Of a stretch of 64,000 bases of DNA, positions 1 to 7,486 are shown one piece after another. The notes beneath the pieces are model-generated. The model saw only the letters and a program-made list of their open reading frames with translations. It searched no databases and had not been told where the DNA came from. The DNA is from Streptomyces sp. CMB-StM0423 (GTDB taxonomy: Bacteria > Actinomycetota > Actinomycetes > Streptomycetales > Streptomycetaceae). The stretch lies in contig NZ_CP025407.1 in the NCBI RefSeq assembly GCF_002847285.1, positions 7,133,001 through 7,197,000 of the forward strand, in the 5' to 3' direction. Position numbers and translations under genes: made by a program. The first letter of the stretch is position 1. Each line of letters begins with the position of its first letter.

Positions 1-149
1 ACGACCAGGCCCTCGTACTTGCGCTTGAAGTAGGCGAGCGCCTCCTCGGCCGAGCCCGCCTGCCAGGAGCCGACGACTCGTTCGCCGTCGGCGGTACGCA
101 CGTACACGGTGCCCGTCTCGTCGACCCGGCCCCATGGGTCGCTGCTCAC
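1..149 (-). CDS. DUF349 domain protein, N-terminal fragment
   Basis: Only the first 49 codons are inside the window; the gene continues past its left edge. The GTG start at 149 is preceded by GAGGAGG with a 4-nt gap, a strong ribosome binding site. The translation opens MSSDPWGRVDETGTVYVR, the N-terminus I recognise for Streptomyces DUF349 proteins, which are helical-repeat proteins of unclear role. In related genomes this gene sits beside the membrane cyclophilin found next here, which supports the call. The diagnostic repeats lie outside the window. Confidence 0.75.
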   Translation of the reverse strand, partial: MSSDPWGRVDETGTVYVRTADGERVVGSWQAGSAEEALAYFKRKYEGLV

Positions 150-379
150 AGCGCCTCCTCACATGACGCCCCGCGGGCCCGGCAGCCCGGCGGCGTCTTC
201 CACAGTTGTCTGCGGCCGGAAAGGGGATGGGGTACCGGATCCGGCCGATCCGGCGGCGGGCGAAAGCGACTGCCGCCGGCACCCCCGCACCTGCACAACG
301 CCAACATAGGCGAACGGCGGGCCGGCTGTCCGCATCCCGCGCGAGACCAATCCCGTAACGACGCGGGGCCGGCCGTGGC

Positions 380-1234
380 TCAGCGGTCGGTCTCCTGCTC
401 CTTGGTGCCCTCGGTGACGGTCGCCTTGTCGATGACCACCGTCGCGTTCGGGGCGGTGTTGCCCGTCTGCGGGTCCTGCGGCTGCGCGCCGGCCTCGGCG
501 ATGGTCTTGACCGTGGCCGTGCCCTCGTCGGTGAGCTGACCGAACGGCGTGTAGTTCGGGGGCAGCGGGCTGTCCTGGTAGACGAGGAAGAACTGGCTGC
601 CGCCGGAGTCCTTCTGACCGGTGTTGGCCATCGCCACGGTGCCCGCGGGGTACGTCCCGCCCTTGACCGCCTTGTCCTTGAGGTTCTCGTCCGGGATCGT
701 GTAGCCGGGGCCGCCCTGGCCGGTGCCGGCCGGGTCGCCGCACTGCAGCACGAAGATGCCGGACTCCTGACCGGTCAGCCGGTGGCACGGGCTGTGGTCG
801 AAGTAGCCCTCGTCGGCGAGGAAGCGCATGTTGTTCACCGTGTGCGGCGCCTTGCCCGCGTCCATCTCGATGCCGATGTCGCCACAGGTGGTCGACAGCG
901 TCATCGTGTACGTCGCCGAGTCGTCGATGCCGAGCTTCGGCTCCTTCTTCCACGTCTTGTCCGACGGCTTGCCCTTCTCCGGCTTGCCGCAGGGGTCGTG
1001 CGCCTTCTCCGGGCTCGCGCTGGGCGCCGCGGCGTCGTCCTTCTTCTTGTCGTCGTCGTCCGACCCGAAGCCCGTGGCCGCCGCGACCGTGACGGCGGTG
1101 ATCACCACCACGAGCGGGGCGGCGATGATCGCCGCGAGCTTCCGGTTGTGCTTTCTGCGGTCGGCGCGCCTGCGCTGCTGCCGCTCGTACTTGTCCCGGG
1201 CGAGCTGCCGCCTCCGCTGGTCCCTGCTGACCAC
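380..1234 (-). CDS. membrane-anchored cyclophilin-type peptidyl-prolyl isomerase
   Basis: A 284-residue protein predicted to assist folding outside the membrane by proline cis-trans isomerisation. It has a strongly basic N-terminus (residues 1-32), one membrane segment (about 33-53), an Asp/Lys/Ser-rich linker, then a cyclophilin domain (about 106-278). Cyclophilin hallmarks are present: HRL, the LQCGDPAGTGQGGPGY region and MANTG followed by GGSQFFLVY. The GTG at 1234 is chosen because GGGAG lies 8 nt upstream and the protein then opens MVSRDQRRRQLAR as in its relatives; a longer in-frame reading to 1468 has no homology-like sequence. It is divergent from the hydrolase gene at 1428. Confidence 0.93.
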   Translation of the reverse strand: MVSRDQRRRQLARDKYERQQRRRADRRKHNRKLAAIIAAPLVVVITAVTVAAATGFGSDDDDKKKDDAAAPSASPEKAHDPCGKPEKGKPSDKTWKKEPKLGIDDSATYTMTLSTTCGDIGIEMDAGKAPHTVNNMRFLADEGYFDHSPCHRLTGQESGIFVLQCGDPAGTGQGGPGYTIPDENLKDKAVKGGTYPAGTVAMANTGQKDSGGSQFFLVYQDSPLPPNYTPFGQLTDEGTATVKTIAEAGAQPQDPQTGNTAPNATVVIDKATVTEGTKEQETDR

Positions 1235-1427
1235 CGCGTCTTCTCCCTCAAGTCGCTGCCACACGCGTTCGTGGACCGGAATTCCGTGTGCCGTACCGTA
1301 TATCGATTCGCTGCCGGATGAGGAGCGCCGGTAGTCTCGGTACGGCCGCAATTCCGGGGCCGCCGCCGGCCGTGCGGCTCCCGGCGGCGGCACACATCCG
1401 ACGAGATCCGACAGGTGAAGGACGATC

Positions 1428-2147
1428 GTGCTCATTGCCGGGTTCCCCGCGGGCGCATGGGGCACCAACTGTTATCTCCTCGCCCCGGCCGCCGGGGAGG
1501 AGTGCGTGATCGTCGACCCCGGGCACCGGGCGGCGGACGGCGTCGCGGAGGCCGTCGCCAAGCACCGGCTGAAGCCGGTCGCAGTGGTGCTCACCCACGG
1601 GCACCTCGACCACGTCGCCTCGGTGATCCCCGTCTGCGGCGCCCACGACGTGCCCGCCTGGATCCACCCCGCCGACCGGTACATGCTCGCCGACCCGGAG
1701 AAGGCGCTCGGCATGGCCGTCGGGGCGCCGCTGCTCGGCGACCTGACCGTGGGCGAGCCGGACGACGTGGCCGAGCTCGCCGACGGCGCCGAGCTGGAGC
1801 TGGCCGGGCTGAGCCTCACGGTCGCGCACGCGCCGGGCCATACCAAGGGGTCGGTGACCTTCCGGCTGCCCGAGCAGCAGGATGTGCCGCAGGTCCTCTT
1901 CTCGGGCGACCTGCTCTTCGCCGGCTCCATCGGCCGCACCGACCTGCCCGGCGGCGACAGCGCCGAGATCCTGGAGTCGCTGGCCCGCGTGTGCCTGCCG
2001 CTCGACGACTCGACCGTGGTGCTCCCCGGGCACGGCCCCCAGACCACCATCGGACGCGAGCGCGTCGGCAACCCCTTCCTGCAGGAGCTGGCCGCCGGCC
2101 GGGCGGGCGGCCCGGCCGCCCCGCTCCGCCACCAACGACGAATGTGA
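1428..2147 (+). CDS. metallo-beta-lactamase-fold hydrolase (glyoxalase II-like)
   Basis: A 239-residue MBL-fold hydrolase. The zinc-binding THGHLDH motif is near residue 57, followed by HAPGHTKGS, the FSGDLLFAGSIGRTD segment and a terminal LPGHGP. This set is typical of hydroxyacylglutathione hydrolase-like enzymes. The true substrate is unknown, and Streptomyces uses mycothiol rather than glutathione, so a mycothiol-linked thioester is possible (inference). The GTG start has GAAGGA 6 nt upstream. Its stop overlaps or directly abuts the start of hisS, so the two are probably co-transcribed. Confidence 0.9.
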   Translation: MLIAGFPAGAWGTNCYLLAPAAGEECVIVDPGHRAADGVAEAVAKHRLKPVAVVLTHGHLDHVASVIPVCGAHDVPAWIHPADRYMLADPEKALGMAVGAPLLGDLTVGEPDDVAELADGAELELAGLSLTVAHAPGHTKGSVTFRLPEQQDVPQVLFSGDLLFAGSIGRTDLPGGDSAEILESLARVCLPLDDSTVVLPGHGPQTTIGRERVGNPFLQELAAGRAGGPAAPLRHQRRM

Positions 2148-2158
2148 CGACACCCTCC

Positions 2159-3430
2159 GTGAGCACTTCACCGGCCTTCAAGGCCCCCAAGGGCACCTAC
2201 GACCTGATCCCGCCGCGCTCCGCGGCCTACCTCGCCGTCCGCGAGGCGTTCGCCGCGCCCGTGCGCCGTGCCGGCTACGGCTACGTCGAGACCCCCGGCT
2301 TCGAGGACGTGCGGCTCTTCGCCCGCGGCGTCGGCGAGTCCACCGACATCGTGACCAAGGAGATGTACACCCTCATCACCAAGGGCGGCGACGAGCTGGC
2401 GCTGCGCCCCGAGGGCACCGCGTCCGTGCTGCGCGCGGCGCTGGAGAGCAACCTGCACAAGCAGGGCAACCTCCCGGTCAAACTCTGGTACTCCGGTTCG
2501 TACTACCGCTACGAGCGCCCGCAGAAGGGCCGTTACCGGCACTTCTCCCAGGTCGGCGCCGAGGCCATCGGCACCGAGGACCCGGCGCTGGACGCCGAGT
2601 TGATCGTCCTGGCCGTCGACGGCTACCGCGCGCTGGGGCTGACCGGCTTCCGGCTGCTGCTCAACTCGCTCGGTGACCAGGAGTGCCGGCCCGCGTACCG
2701 GACCGCGCTCCAGGACTTCCTGCGCGGCCTCGACCTCGACGAGCCCACCCGCGAGCGGATCGAGATCAACCCGCTGCGGGTGCTCGACGACAAGCGCCCC
2801 GAGGTCAGGGCCCAGCTCGACGCCGCGCCGCTGATGCGCGACCACCTGTGCGAGGCGTGCAAGGCGTACCACGAGCAGGTCCGCGAGCTGCTGACCGCCG
2901 CGGGCGTCGCGTACGAGGACGACCCCCGGCTGGTCCGCGGCCTCGACTACTACACGCGCACCACCTTCGAGTTCATCCACGACGGCCTCGGCGCGCAGTC
3001 CGCCATCGGCGGTGGCGGCCGCTACGACGGGCTGTCGGAGATGATCGGCGGCCCCGCGCTGCCCTCGGTGGGCTGGGCGCTGGGCGTGGACCGCACGGTG
3101 CTGGCGCTGGAGGCCGAGGGCGTGGCGCTGGACCTGCCCGCGACCACCGACGTGTACGCGGCGGCGCTCGGCGAGCAGGCCCGCAGGACGCTCTTCGGGG
3201 TGGTCACCGAGCTGCGCAGGGCCGGGGTCGCGGCGGACTTCGCGTTCGGCGGCAAGGGCCTGAAGAACGCGATGAAGTCCGCCGACCGCTCCGGCGCGCG
3301 CTTCGCGCTGGTGGCGGGGGAGCGGGACCTCGGCGAGGGCGTGGTGCAGCTCAAGGACCTGGGCAGCGGCGAGCAGCGGGCGGTCGGGCTGGCCGAGGTC
3401 GTCGGCGAGCTGCGGAAGCTGCTGGCCTGA
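2159..3430 (+). CDS. hisS: histidyl-tRNA synthetase
   Basis: Class II aminoacyl-tRNA synthetase that charges tRNA-His in the cytoplasm; 423 residues, normal length. The class II motif 2 region (YRYERPQKGRYRHF) and the histidine-specific LVRGLDYYTRTTFEF segment are intact. The C-terminal anticodon-binding domain begins near residue 320. The start is uncertain. GTG at 2159 gives MSTSPAFKAPKGTYD, which aligns with relatives opening MSTFKAPKGTYD. An in-frame GTG at 2144 overlaps the upstream stop by 4 bp (GTGA) and would add five residues. Neither has a clear ribosome binding site, consistent with coupling to the hydrolase gene. Confidence 0.96.
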   Translation: MSTSPAFKAPKGTYDLIPPRSAAYLAVREAFAAPVRRAGYGYVETPGFEDVRLFARGVGESTDIVTKEMYTLITKGGDELALRPEGTASVLRAALESNLHKQGNLPVKLWYSGSYYRYERPQKGRYRHFSQVGAEAIGTEDPALDAELIVLAVDGYRALGLTGFRLLLNSLGDQECRPAYRTALQDFLRGLDLDEPTRERIEINPLRVLDDKRPEVRAQLDAAPLMRDHLCEACKAYHEQVRELLTAAGVAYEDDPRLVRGLDYYTRTTFEFIHDGLGAQSAIGGGGRYDGLSEMIGGPALPSVGWALGVDRTVLALEAEGVALDLPATTDVYAAALGEQARRTLFGVVTELRRAGVAADFAFGGKGLKNAMKSADRSGARFALVAGERDLGEGVVQLKDLGSGEQRAVGLAEVVGELRKLLA

Positions 3431-3612
3431 CCCCCGCGGGTGGCGCGGTGACGGGTGGATTTACGCCGGTCGAATGCGCGGTCGGGCATCGTTGACCCCT
3501 GCCGGTGGATGGCCGGAGGGTCACCGGCCGATCACCGGTGCACCGGTGCCCGATCGCCCTGGGTTGCGGCACAATGAACTGCCGCCACCGAGCCGAGCCC
3601 ACGGAAGCAGAG

Positions 3613-4254
3613 ATGACCACGACCGCAACGAGAACGGCCCCGTCCCAGCACGAGGACCCGCCCGATTCCGGACTGATCGGGTCGGGCCGACCGTTCGCCT
3701 GGCTGCTGGTGATCGGCGGCGTGCTGGGTCTGGTCGCGTCCGCGGTGATCACGCACGACAAGATGAAGCTGCTGGAGGACCCGAACTACGTCTCGGCCTG
3801 CAGTCTGAACCCCGTCCTGTCGTGCAACAACATCATGAAGAGCTGGCAGGCGACGGTGTTCGGGTTCCCGAACCCGTTCGTCGGCTGGATCGCCTTCCCG
3901 ATGCTCGTCGTGATCGGCGTCGGCCTGCTGTCCGGCGCCACGCACCGCCGGTGGTGGTGGACCGGGCTGTGGGCGGGCTCCCTCTTCGGGGTCGGCTTCG
4001 TCACCTTCCTCCAGTACTCGTCGCTGTACAAGATCGGCTCGCTGTGCCTGTGGTGCTCGCTGGTCTGGGCGGTGACGATCCTGATCTTCTGGTACACCAC
4101 CGTGCACAACGTCAAGACCGGCGTCTTCCCGGTCTCGGCGCGGGTGCGCGAGACGGTGCTGGAGTTCAACTGGGTGGTGCCCGTCCTCTGGTACGGGATT
4201 CTGCTCATCCTGATCGGCATCCGCTGGTGGTCGTACTGGAAGACGCTCCTTTGA
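3613..4254 (+). CDS. vitamin K epoxide reductase (VKOR) family protein
   Basis: A 213-residue integral membrane protein with five hydrophobic segments. Bacterial VKOR homologues reoxidise DsbA-like enzymes using menaquinone, feeding extracytoplasmic disulfide bond formation. The loop cysteines C63 and C71 and the active-site CLWC (residues 145-148) are present, which is the full catalytic set. The ATG at 3613 is preceded by GGAAG. An upstream in-frame start at 3505 would add 36 non-hydrophobic residues without a better ribosome site. No DsbA-like partner is next to it. Confidence 0.9.
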   Translation: MTTTATRTAPSQHEDPPDSGLIGSGRPFAWLLVIGGVLGLVASAVITHDKMKLLEDPNYVSACSLNPVLSCNNIMKSWQATVFGFPNPFVGWIAFPMLVVIGVGLLSGATHRRWWWTGLWAGSLFGVGFVTFLQYSSLYKIGSLCLWCSLVWAVTILIFWYTTVHNVKTGVFPVSARVRETVLEFNWVVPVLWYGILLILIGIRWWSYWKTLL

Positions 4255-4280
4255 GCGCTGTCAGTCCGGTGGCATAGGGT
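4251..4280 (+). promoter_or_regulatory. predicted sigma-HrdB promoter of rarA, leaderless
   Basis: TTGAGC (4251-4256) and TAGGGT (4275-4280) are 18 bp apart and fit the housekeeping -35/-10 pattern. Seven bases below the -10 is the GTG start of rarA (4288), so the transcript would begin at or next to its start codon. No Shine-Dalgarno sequence is present, which agrees. The -35 overlaps the stop codon of the VKOR gene. Confidence 0.6.
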
Positions 4281-4287
4281 CGGAAGC

Positions 4288-5673
4288 GTGGAGCCCGACC
4301 TGTTCACCGCAGCGGCCGAGGAGCGCCAGGAGAAGGATCCCGGCAGCTCCCCGCTGGCCGTCCGGATGCGCCCGCGCAGCCTCGACGAGGTCGTGGGCCA
4401 GCAGCACCTGCTCAAGCCCGGCGCGCCGCTGCGCCGGCTCGTCGGCGAGGGCGCCGGCGGCCCGGCGGGCCCGGCGTCCGTGCTGCTGTGGGGCCCGCCC
4501 GGCACGGGCAAGACGACTTTGGCGTACGTGGTCAGCCAGGCCACCCAGAAGCGCTTCGTGGAGCTGTCCGCGATCACCGCGGGCGTCAAGGAGGTCCGCG
4601 CGGTCATCGAGGGCGCCCGCCGCGCCGCCGGGGGGTACGGCAAGGAGACGGTCCTCTTCCTCGACGAGATCCACCGCTTCAGCAAGGCCCAGCAGGACTC
4701 GCTGCTGCCCGCGGTGGAGAACCGCTGGGTGACGCTGATCGCGGCCACCACCGAGAACCCGTACTTCTCGGTGATCTCCCCGCTGCTCTCCCGCTCGCTG
4801 CTGCTCACCCTGGCGCCTCTCACCGACGACGACGTGCGGGGGCTGCTGCGCCGGGCGGTCGCCGCCGAGCGCGGCCTCGGCGGCGCCGTGACGCTGCCCG
4901 GGGAGTCCGAGGAGCACCTGCTGCGCATCGCCGGCGGCGACGCCCGCCGGGCGCTCACGGCGCTGGAGGCGGCGGCCGGGGCGGCGCTGGCACAGGGCGA
5001 GGCGGAGGTGTCGCTGCCGACGCTGGAGGCGGCGGTGGACCGCGCCGCCGTGGCGTACGACCGGGACGGCGACCAGCATTACGACGTGGCGAGCGCCCTG
5101 ATCAAGTCCGTGCGCGGCTCGGACGTGGACGCGGCGCTGCACTATCTGGCGCGCATGATCGAGGCGGGCGAGGACCCGCGGTTCATCGCCCGCCGGCTGA
5201 TGATCTCCGCCAGCGAGGACATCGGCCTCGCCGACTCCTCGGCGCTGCAGACGGCGGTCGCGGCGGCCCAGGCGGTGGCCATGATCGGCTTCCCGGAGGC
5301 GGCGCTGACGCTGGCGCAGGCCACGGTGGCGCTCGCGCTGGCCCCGAAGTCCAACGCGGTGACGAAGGCCATCGGCGCCGCGATGGACGACGTACGGGCC
5401 GGGAAGGCGGGCCCGGTGCCGGCGCATCTGCGGGACGGGCACTACAAGGGTGCGGAAAAGCTGGGGCACGCGCAGGGGTACGTGTATCCGCACGACATAC
5501 CGGGCGCCATCGCCGCCCAGCAGTACGCCCCGGACGCCCTCGCCGGCCGCAGGTACTACGAGCCGACGCGGTACGGTGCGGAGGCGCGGTACGCCGAGGT
5601 GGTCGAGCGGGTGCGGGAGCGGCTGGCGGGCGGGGGCCGGGACGGCTCCGCCCGGGGCGACGAGCGGGACTGA
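4288..5673 (+). CDS. rarA: replication-associated recombination protein A (RarA/MgsA), AAA+ ATPase
   Basis: A 461-residue clamp-loader-like AAA+ ATPase that acts at stalled replication forks and gaps. Walker A GPPGTGKT lies at 69-76 and Walker B LFLDEIH at 123-129. They are followed by the sensor-1 region ATTENPYFS and the family-typical C-terminal block (GHYKGAEKLGHAQGYVYPHD). Length is normal for the family. The GTG start has no ribosome binding site, but a promoter -10 lies 7 nt upstream, so leaderless translation is likely. A hairpin with a T-run follows at 5737-5760. Confidence 0.95.
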   Translation: MEPDLFTAAAEERQEKDPGSSPLAVRMRPRSLDEVVGQQHLLKPGAPLRRLVGEGAGGPAGPASVLLWGPPGTGKTTLAYVVSQATQKRFVELSAITAGVKEVRAVIEGARRAAGGYGKETVLFLDEIHRFSKAQQDSLLPAVENRWVTLIAATTENPYFSVISPLLSRSLLLTLAPLTDDDVRGLLRRAVAAERGLGGAVTLPGESEEHLLRIAGGDARRALTALEAAAGAALAQGEAEVSLPTLEAAVDRAAVAYDRDGDQHYDVASALIKSVRGSDVDAALHYLARMIEAGEDPRFIARRLMISASEDIGLADSSALQTAVAAAQAVAMIGFPEAALTLAQATVALALAPKSNAVTKAIGAAMDDVRAGKAGPVPAHLRDGHYKGAEKLGHAQGYVYPHDIPGAIAAQQYAPDALAGRRYYEPTRYGAEARYAEVVERVRERLAGGGRDGSARGDERD

Positions 5674-5736
5674 CCCGCCGTGCGCGGCCGGCCGGCCGCC
5701 TGGTGATGCGGATCACGGTGCCTTGCCGCCGGGAAT

Positions 5737-5760
5737 GCCCGAAATCGCGGGCGCGTTTTT
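5737..5760 (+). terminator. possible intrinsic terminator after rarA
   Basis: A 5-bp stem (GCCCG 5737-5741 with CGGGC 5748-5752, loop AAATCG) is followed by GCG and a run of five T (5756-5760). A T-run is rare in this very high-GC DNA, so this is a plausible terminator between rarA and rpsD although the stem is short. Confidence 0.45.
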
Positions 5761-5792
5761 CGAGGTAGGAGCGCGAAAGCGCCGACATCGCT

Positions 5793-5811
5793 TAAGGTAA
5801 GCCTTGCCTAA
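5793..5811 (+). promoter_or_regulatory. DtxR/IdeR/DmdR1-type iron box upstream of rpsD
   Basis: TAAGGTAAGCCTTGCCTAA matches the DtxR-family consensus TWAGGTWAGSCTWACCTWA at 18 of 19 positions; the only mismatch is G at position 14. It is an imperfect dyad with 7 of 9 symmetric pairs. It ends 24 nt before the GTG start of rpsD and just upstream of the ribosome binding site. DmdR1 and IdeR are iron-dependent repressors of this family, so iron-responsive control of ribosomal protein S4 is implied (inference from sequence match only). Confidence 0.65.
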
Positions 5812-5835
5812 CTTTCCTGAGGAGGACGGAACCAC

Positions 5836-6447
5836 GTGAACCAGCCGCGCCCCAAGGTCCGCAAGTCGCGGGCCCTCGGCATCCCGCTCACCCCGAAGGC
5901 AGCCAAGTACTTCGAGAGCCGCCCGTACCCGCCCGGCATGCACGGCCGCGGCCGGAAGCAGACGAGCGACTACAAGGTACGGCTGCTCGAAAAGCAGCGC
6001 CTGCGCGCGCAGTACGACATCAGCGAGCGCCAGCTCGTCCGGGCGTACGAGCGCGCCAGCAAGGTGCAGGCCAAGACCGGTGAGGCGCTGATCGTCGAGC
6101 TGGAGCGCCGGCTGGACGCGCTGGTCCTCCGCGCCGGCCTGGCCAGGACCGTCTACCAGTCCCGGCAGATGGTCGTCCACGGCCACATCGAGGTCAACGG
6201 CCGCAAGGTCAACAAGCCGTCCTTCCGGGTTCGCCCCGACGACGTGGTGAAGGTCCGCGAGCGCAGCCGCGAGAAGTACCCGTTCCAGGTCGCGCGCGAG
6301 GGCGGCTACGCGACGGACGGCGAGACCCCCCGCTACCTGGAGGTCAACCTGCCGGCGCTCGCCTTCCGGCTGGACCGGGAGCCCAACCGCCGCGAGATCC
6401 CCGTCATCTGCGACGAGCAGCTCGTCGTGGAGTACTACGCCCGCTGA
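5836..6447 (+). CDS. rpsD: 30S ribosomal protein S4
   Basis: A 203-residue primary 16S rRNA-binding protein of the small subunit. The S4 RNA-binding domain (about 92-155) is clear. The N-terminal region (KSRALGIPLTPKAAKYF) has no zinc-binding Cys cluster, so this is the zinc-independent (C-minus) form. GAGGAGG lies 9 nt before the GTG start. As in other Streptomyces, rpsD stands alone here, away from the rpsK-rpsM-rpoA cluster. An iron box overlaps its probable promoter. Confidence 0.97.
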   Translation: MNQPRPKVRKSRALGIPLTPKAAKYFESRPYPPGMHGRGRKQTSDYKVRLLEKQRLRAQYDISERQLVRAYERASKVQAKTGEALIVELERRLDALVLRAGLARTVYQSRQMVVHGHIEVNGRKVNKPSFRVRPDDVVKVRERSREKYPFQVAREGGYATDGETPRYLEVNLPALAFRLDREPNRREIPVICDEQLVVEYYAR

Positions 6448-6641
6448 CGGCCCCGCCCCGCGGGCGCACGGAACGTACGCGGAAGTATGCGCAACGTACA
6501 ATCCGCTCGCGCAACTCCCCAGTGCACGGGGGTTAATCCGGTACGGCGCTGTCGGTCCGGCGCGATAGGGTCGGAGCCTGCCCTGGCAGCGCAACACCCC
6601 GTCGACTCGCCCGGCGAGCAGCCCTGAAGGAGCGGTGCATC

Positions 6642-7130
6642 GTGTCCGGTGGAGAGGTGGCCGGCATCCTCGTGGCCGTCTTCTGGGCCATCCTGGTCTC
6701 GTTCCTGGCCGTGGCGCTCTTCCGGCTCGCCCGCACGCTCCGCGCGGCGGGCGAGTTGGTCACGCGCGTGACCGAGGAGGCCGTCCCGCTGCTCGCGGAG
6801 GCCGGCGCCACGGTCCGCTCGGCCAACACGCAGCTCGCCCGGGTCGATGCCATCGCCTCCGACGTGCAGGAGGTCACGGCCAACGCCTCGGCCCTGTCCT
6901 CCACCGTCTCCACCGCATTCGGCGGCCCCCTGGTGAAGGTGGCCGCGTTCGGGTACGGGGTGCGCCGTGCGCTCGGCCGGAACCGCGGCCCGGCCGCGGA
7001 CGACGGCGACGTGATCGTCGGCGGCCCGGTCCGCGGGCCCGCCGCGAGTGCGGCGCGGGGCGCCGGGGCCGCGGGCGCCCGGGTGCCCGCCGCCCGCCGG
7101 GGCTTTTCCGCCAGGCGCAGAAAGGGCTGA
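6642..7130 (+). CDS. DUF948 membrane protein
   Basis: A 162-residue protein with a single N-terminal membrane segment (about 5-27). A polar helical region follows, with heptad-like Ala/Val/Thr repeats typical of DUF948 (about 28-90), then a basic Gly/Ala/Arg-rich tail. The GTG start at 6642 is preceded by GAAGGAG. Its function is unknown; DUF948 proteins have been linked to general stress. It is 5 bp from the DUF6167 gene, which in turn overlaps alaS, so it probably heads the alaS operon. Confidence 0.8.
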   Translation: MSGGEVAGILVAVFWAILVSFLAVALFRLARTLRAAGELVTRVTEEAVPLLAEAGATVRSANTQLARVDAIASDVQEVTANASALSSTVSTAFGGPLVKVAAFGYGVRRALGRNRGPAADDGDVIVGGPVRGPAASAARGAGAAGARVPAARRGFSARRRKG

Positions 7131-7135
7131 GCAGC

Positions 7136-7486
7136 ATGTTCCGTCGGACCTTCTGGTTCACGACCGGTGCGGCCACCGGAGTCTGGGCCACCGTCAGGGC
7201 GCAGCGCGCGATGCGCCGCGTCTCGCCGGAGGGCATCGCCGCCACGGCGGCCAACCGCGCCGTCGACACCGGCCGCCGCGCGCTGCTCTTCGCCCAGGAC
7301 GTGCGTGCCGCGATGGCCGAGCGCGAGGGCCAGCTCAACGACGCCCTCGGGCTCAGCCCGCGCAGCCGCCCCGCGGAGCTGCCGGGACAGCGCGCCAAGG
7401 CGCAGCTCGAACGGAAGGCCGCGCGGCGCCGCCCCGGCGACCGCGGCCCGTACCACCGCAATCGCAACCTGAAAGAGGACCACTGA
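7136..7486 (+). CDS. DUF6167-type small hypothetical protein
   Basis: A 116-residue protein with a short hydrophobic N-terminus (FRRTFWFTTGAATGVWATV). The rest is strongly basic with repeated Arg/Lys and ends HRNRNLKEDH. Its position between a DUF948 gene and alaS matches a conserved Streptomyces arrangement. Its stop codon and the alaS start share one base (TGATG). No function is assigned; it is likely membrane-associated and transcribed with alaS. Confidence 0.75.
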   Translation: MFRRTFWFTTGAATGVWATVRAQRAMRRVSPEGIAATAANRAVDTGRRALLFAQDVRAAMAEREGQLNDALGLSPRSRPAELPGQRAKAQLERKAARRRPGDRGPYHRNRNLKEDH

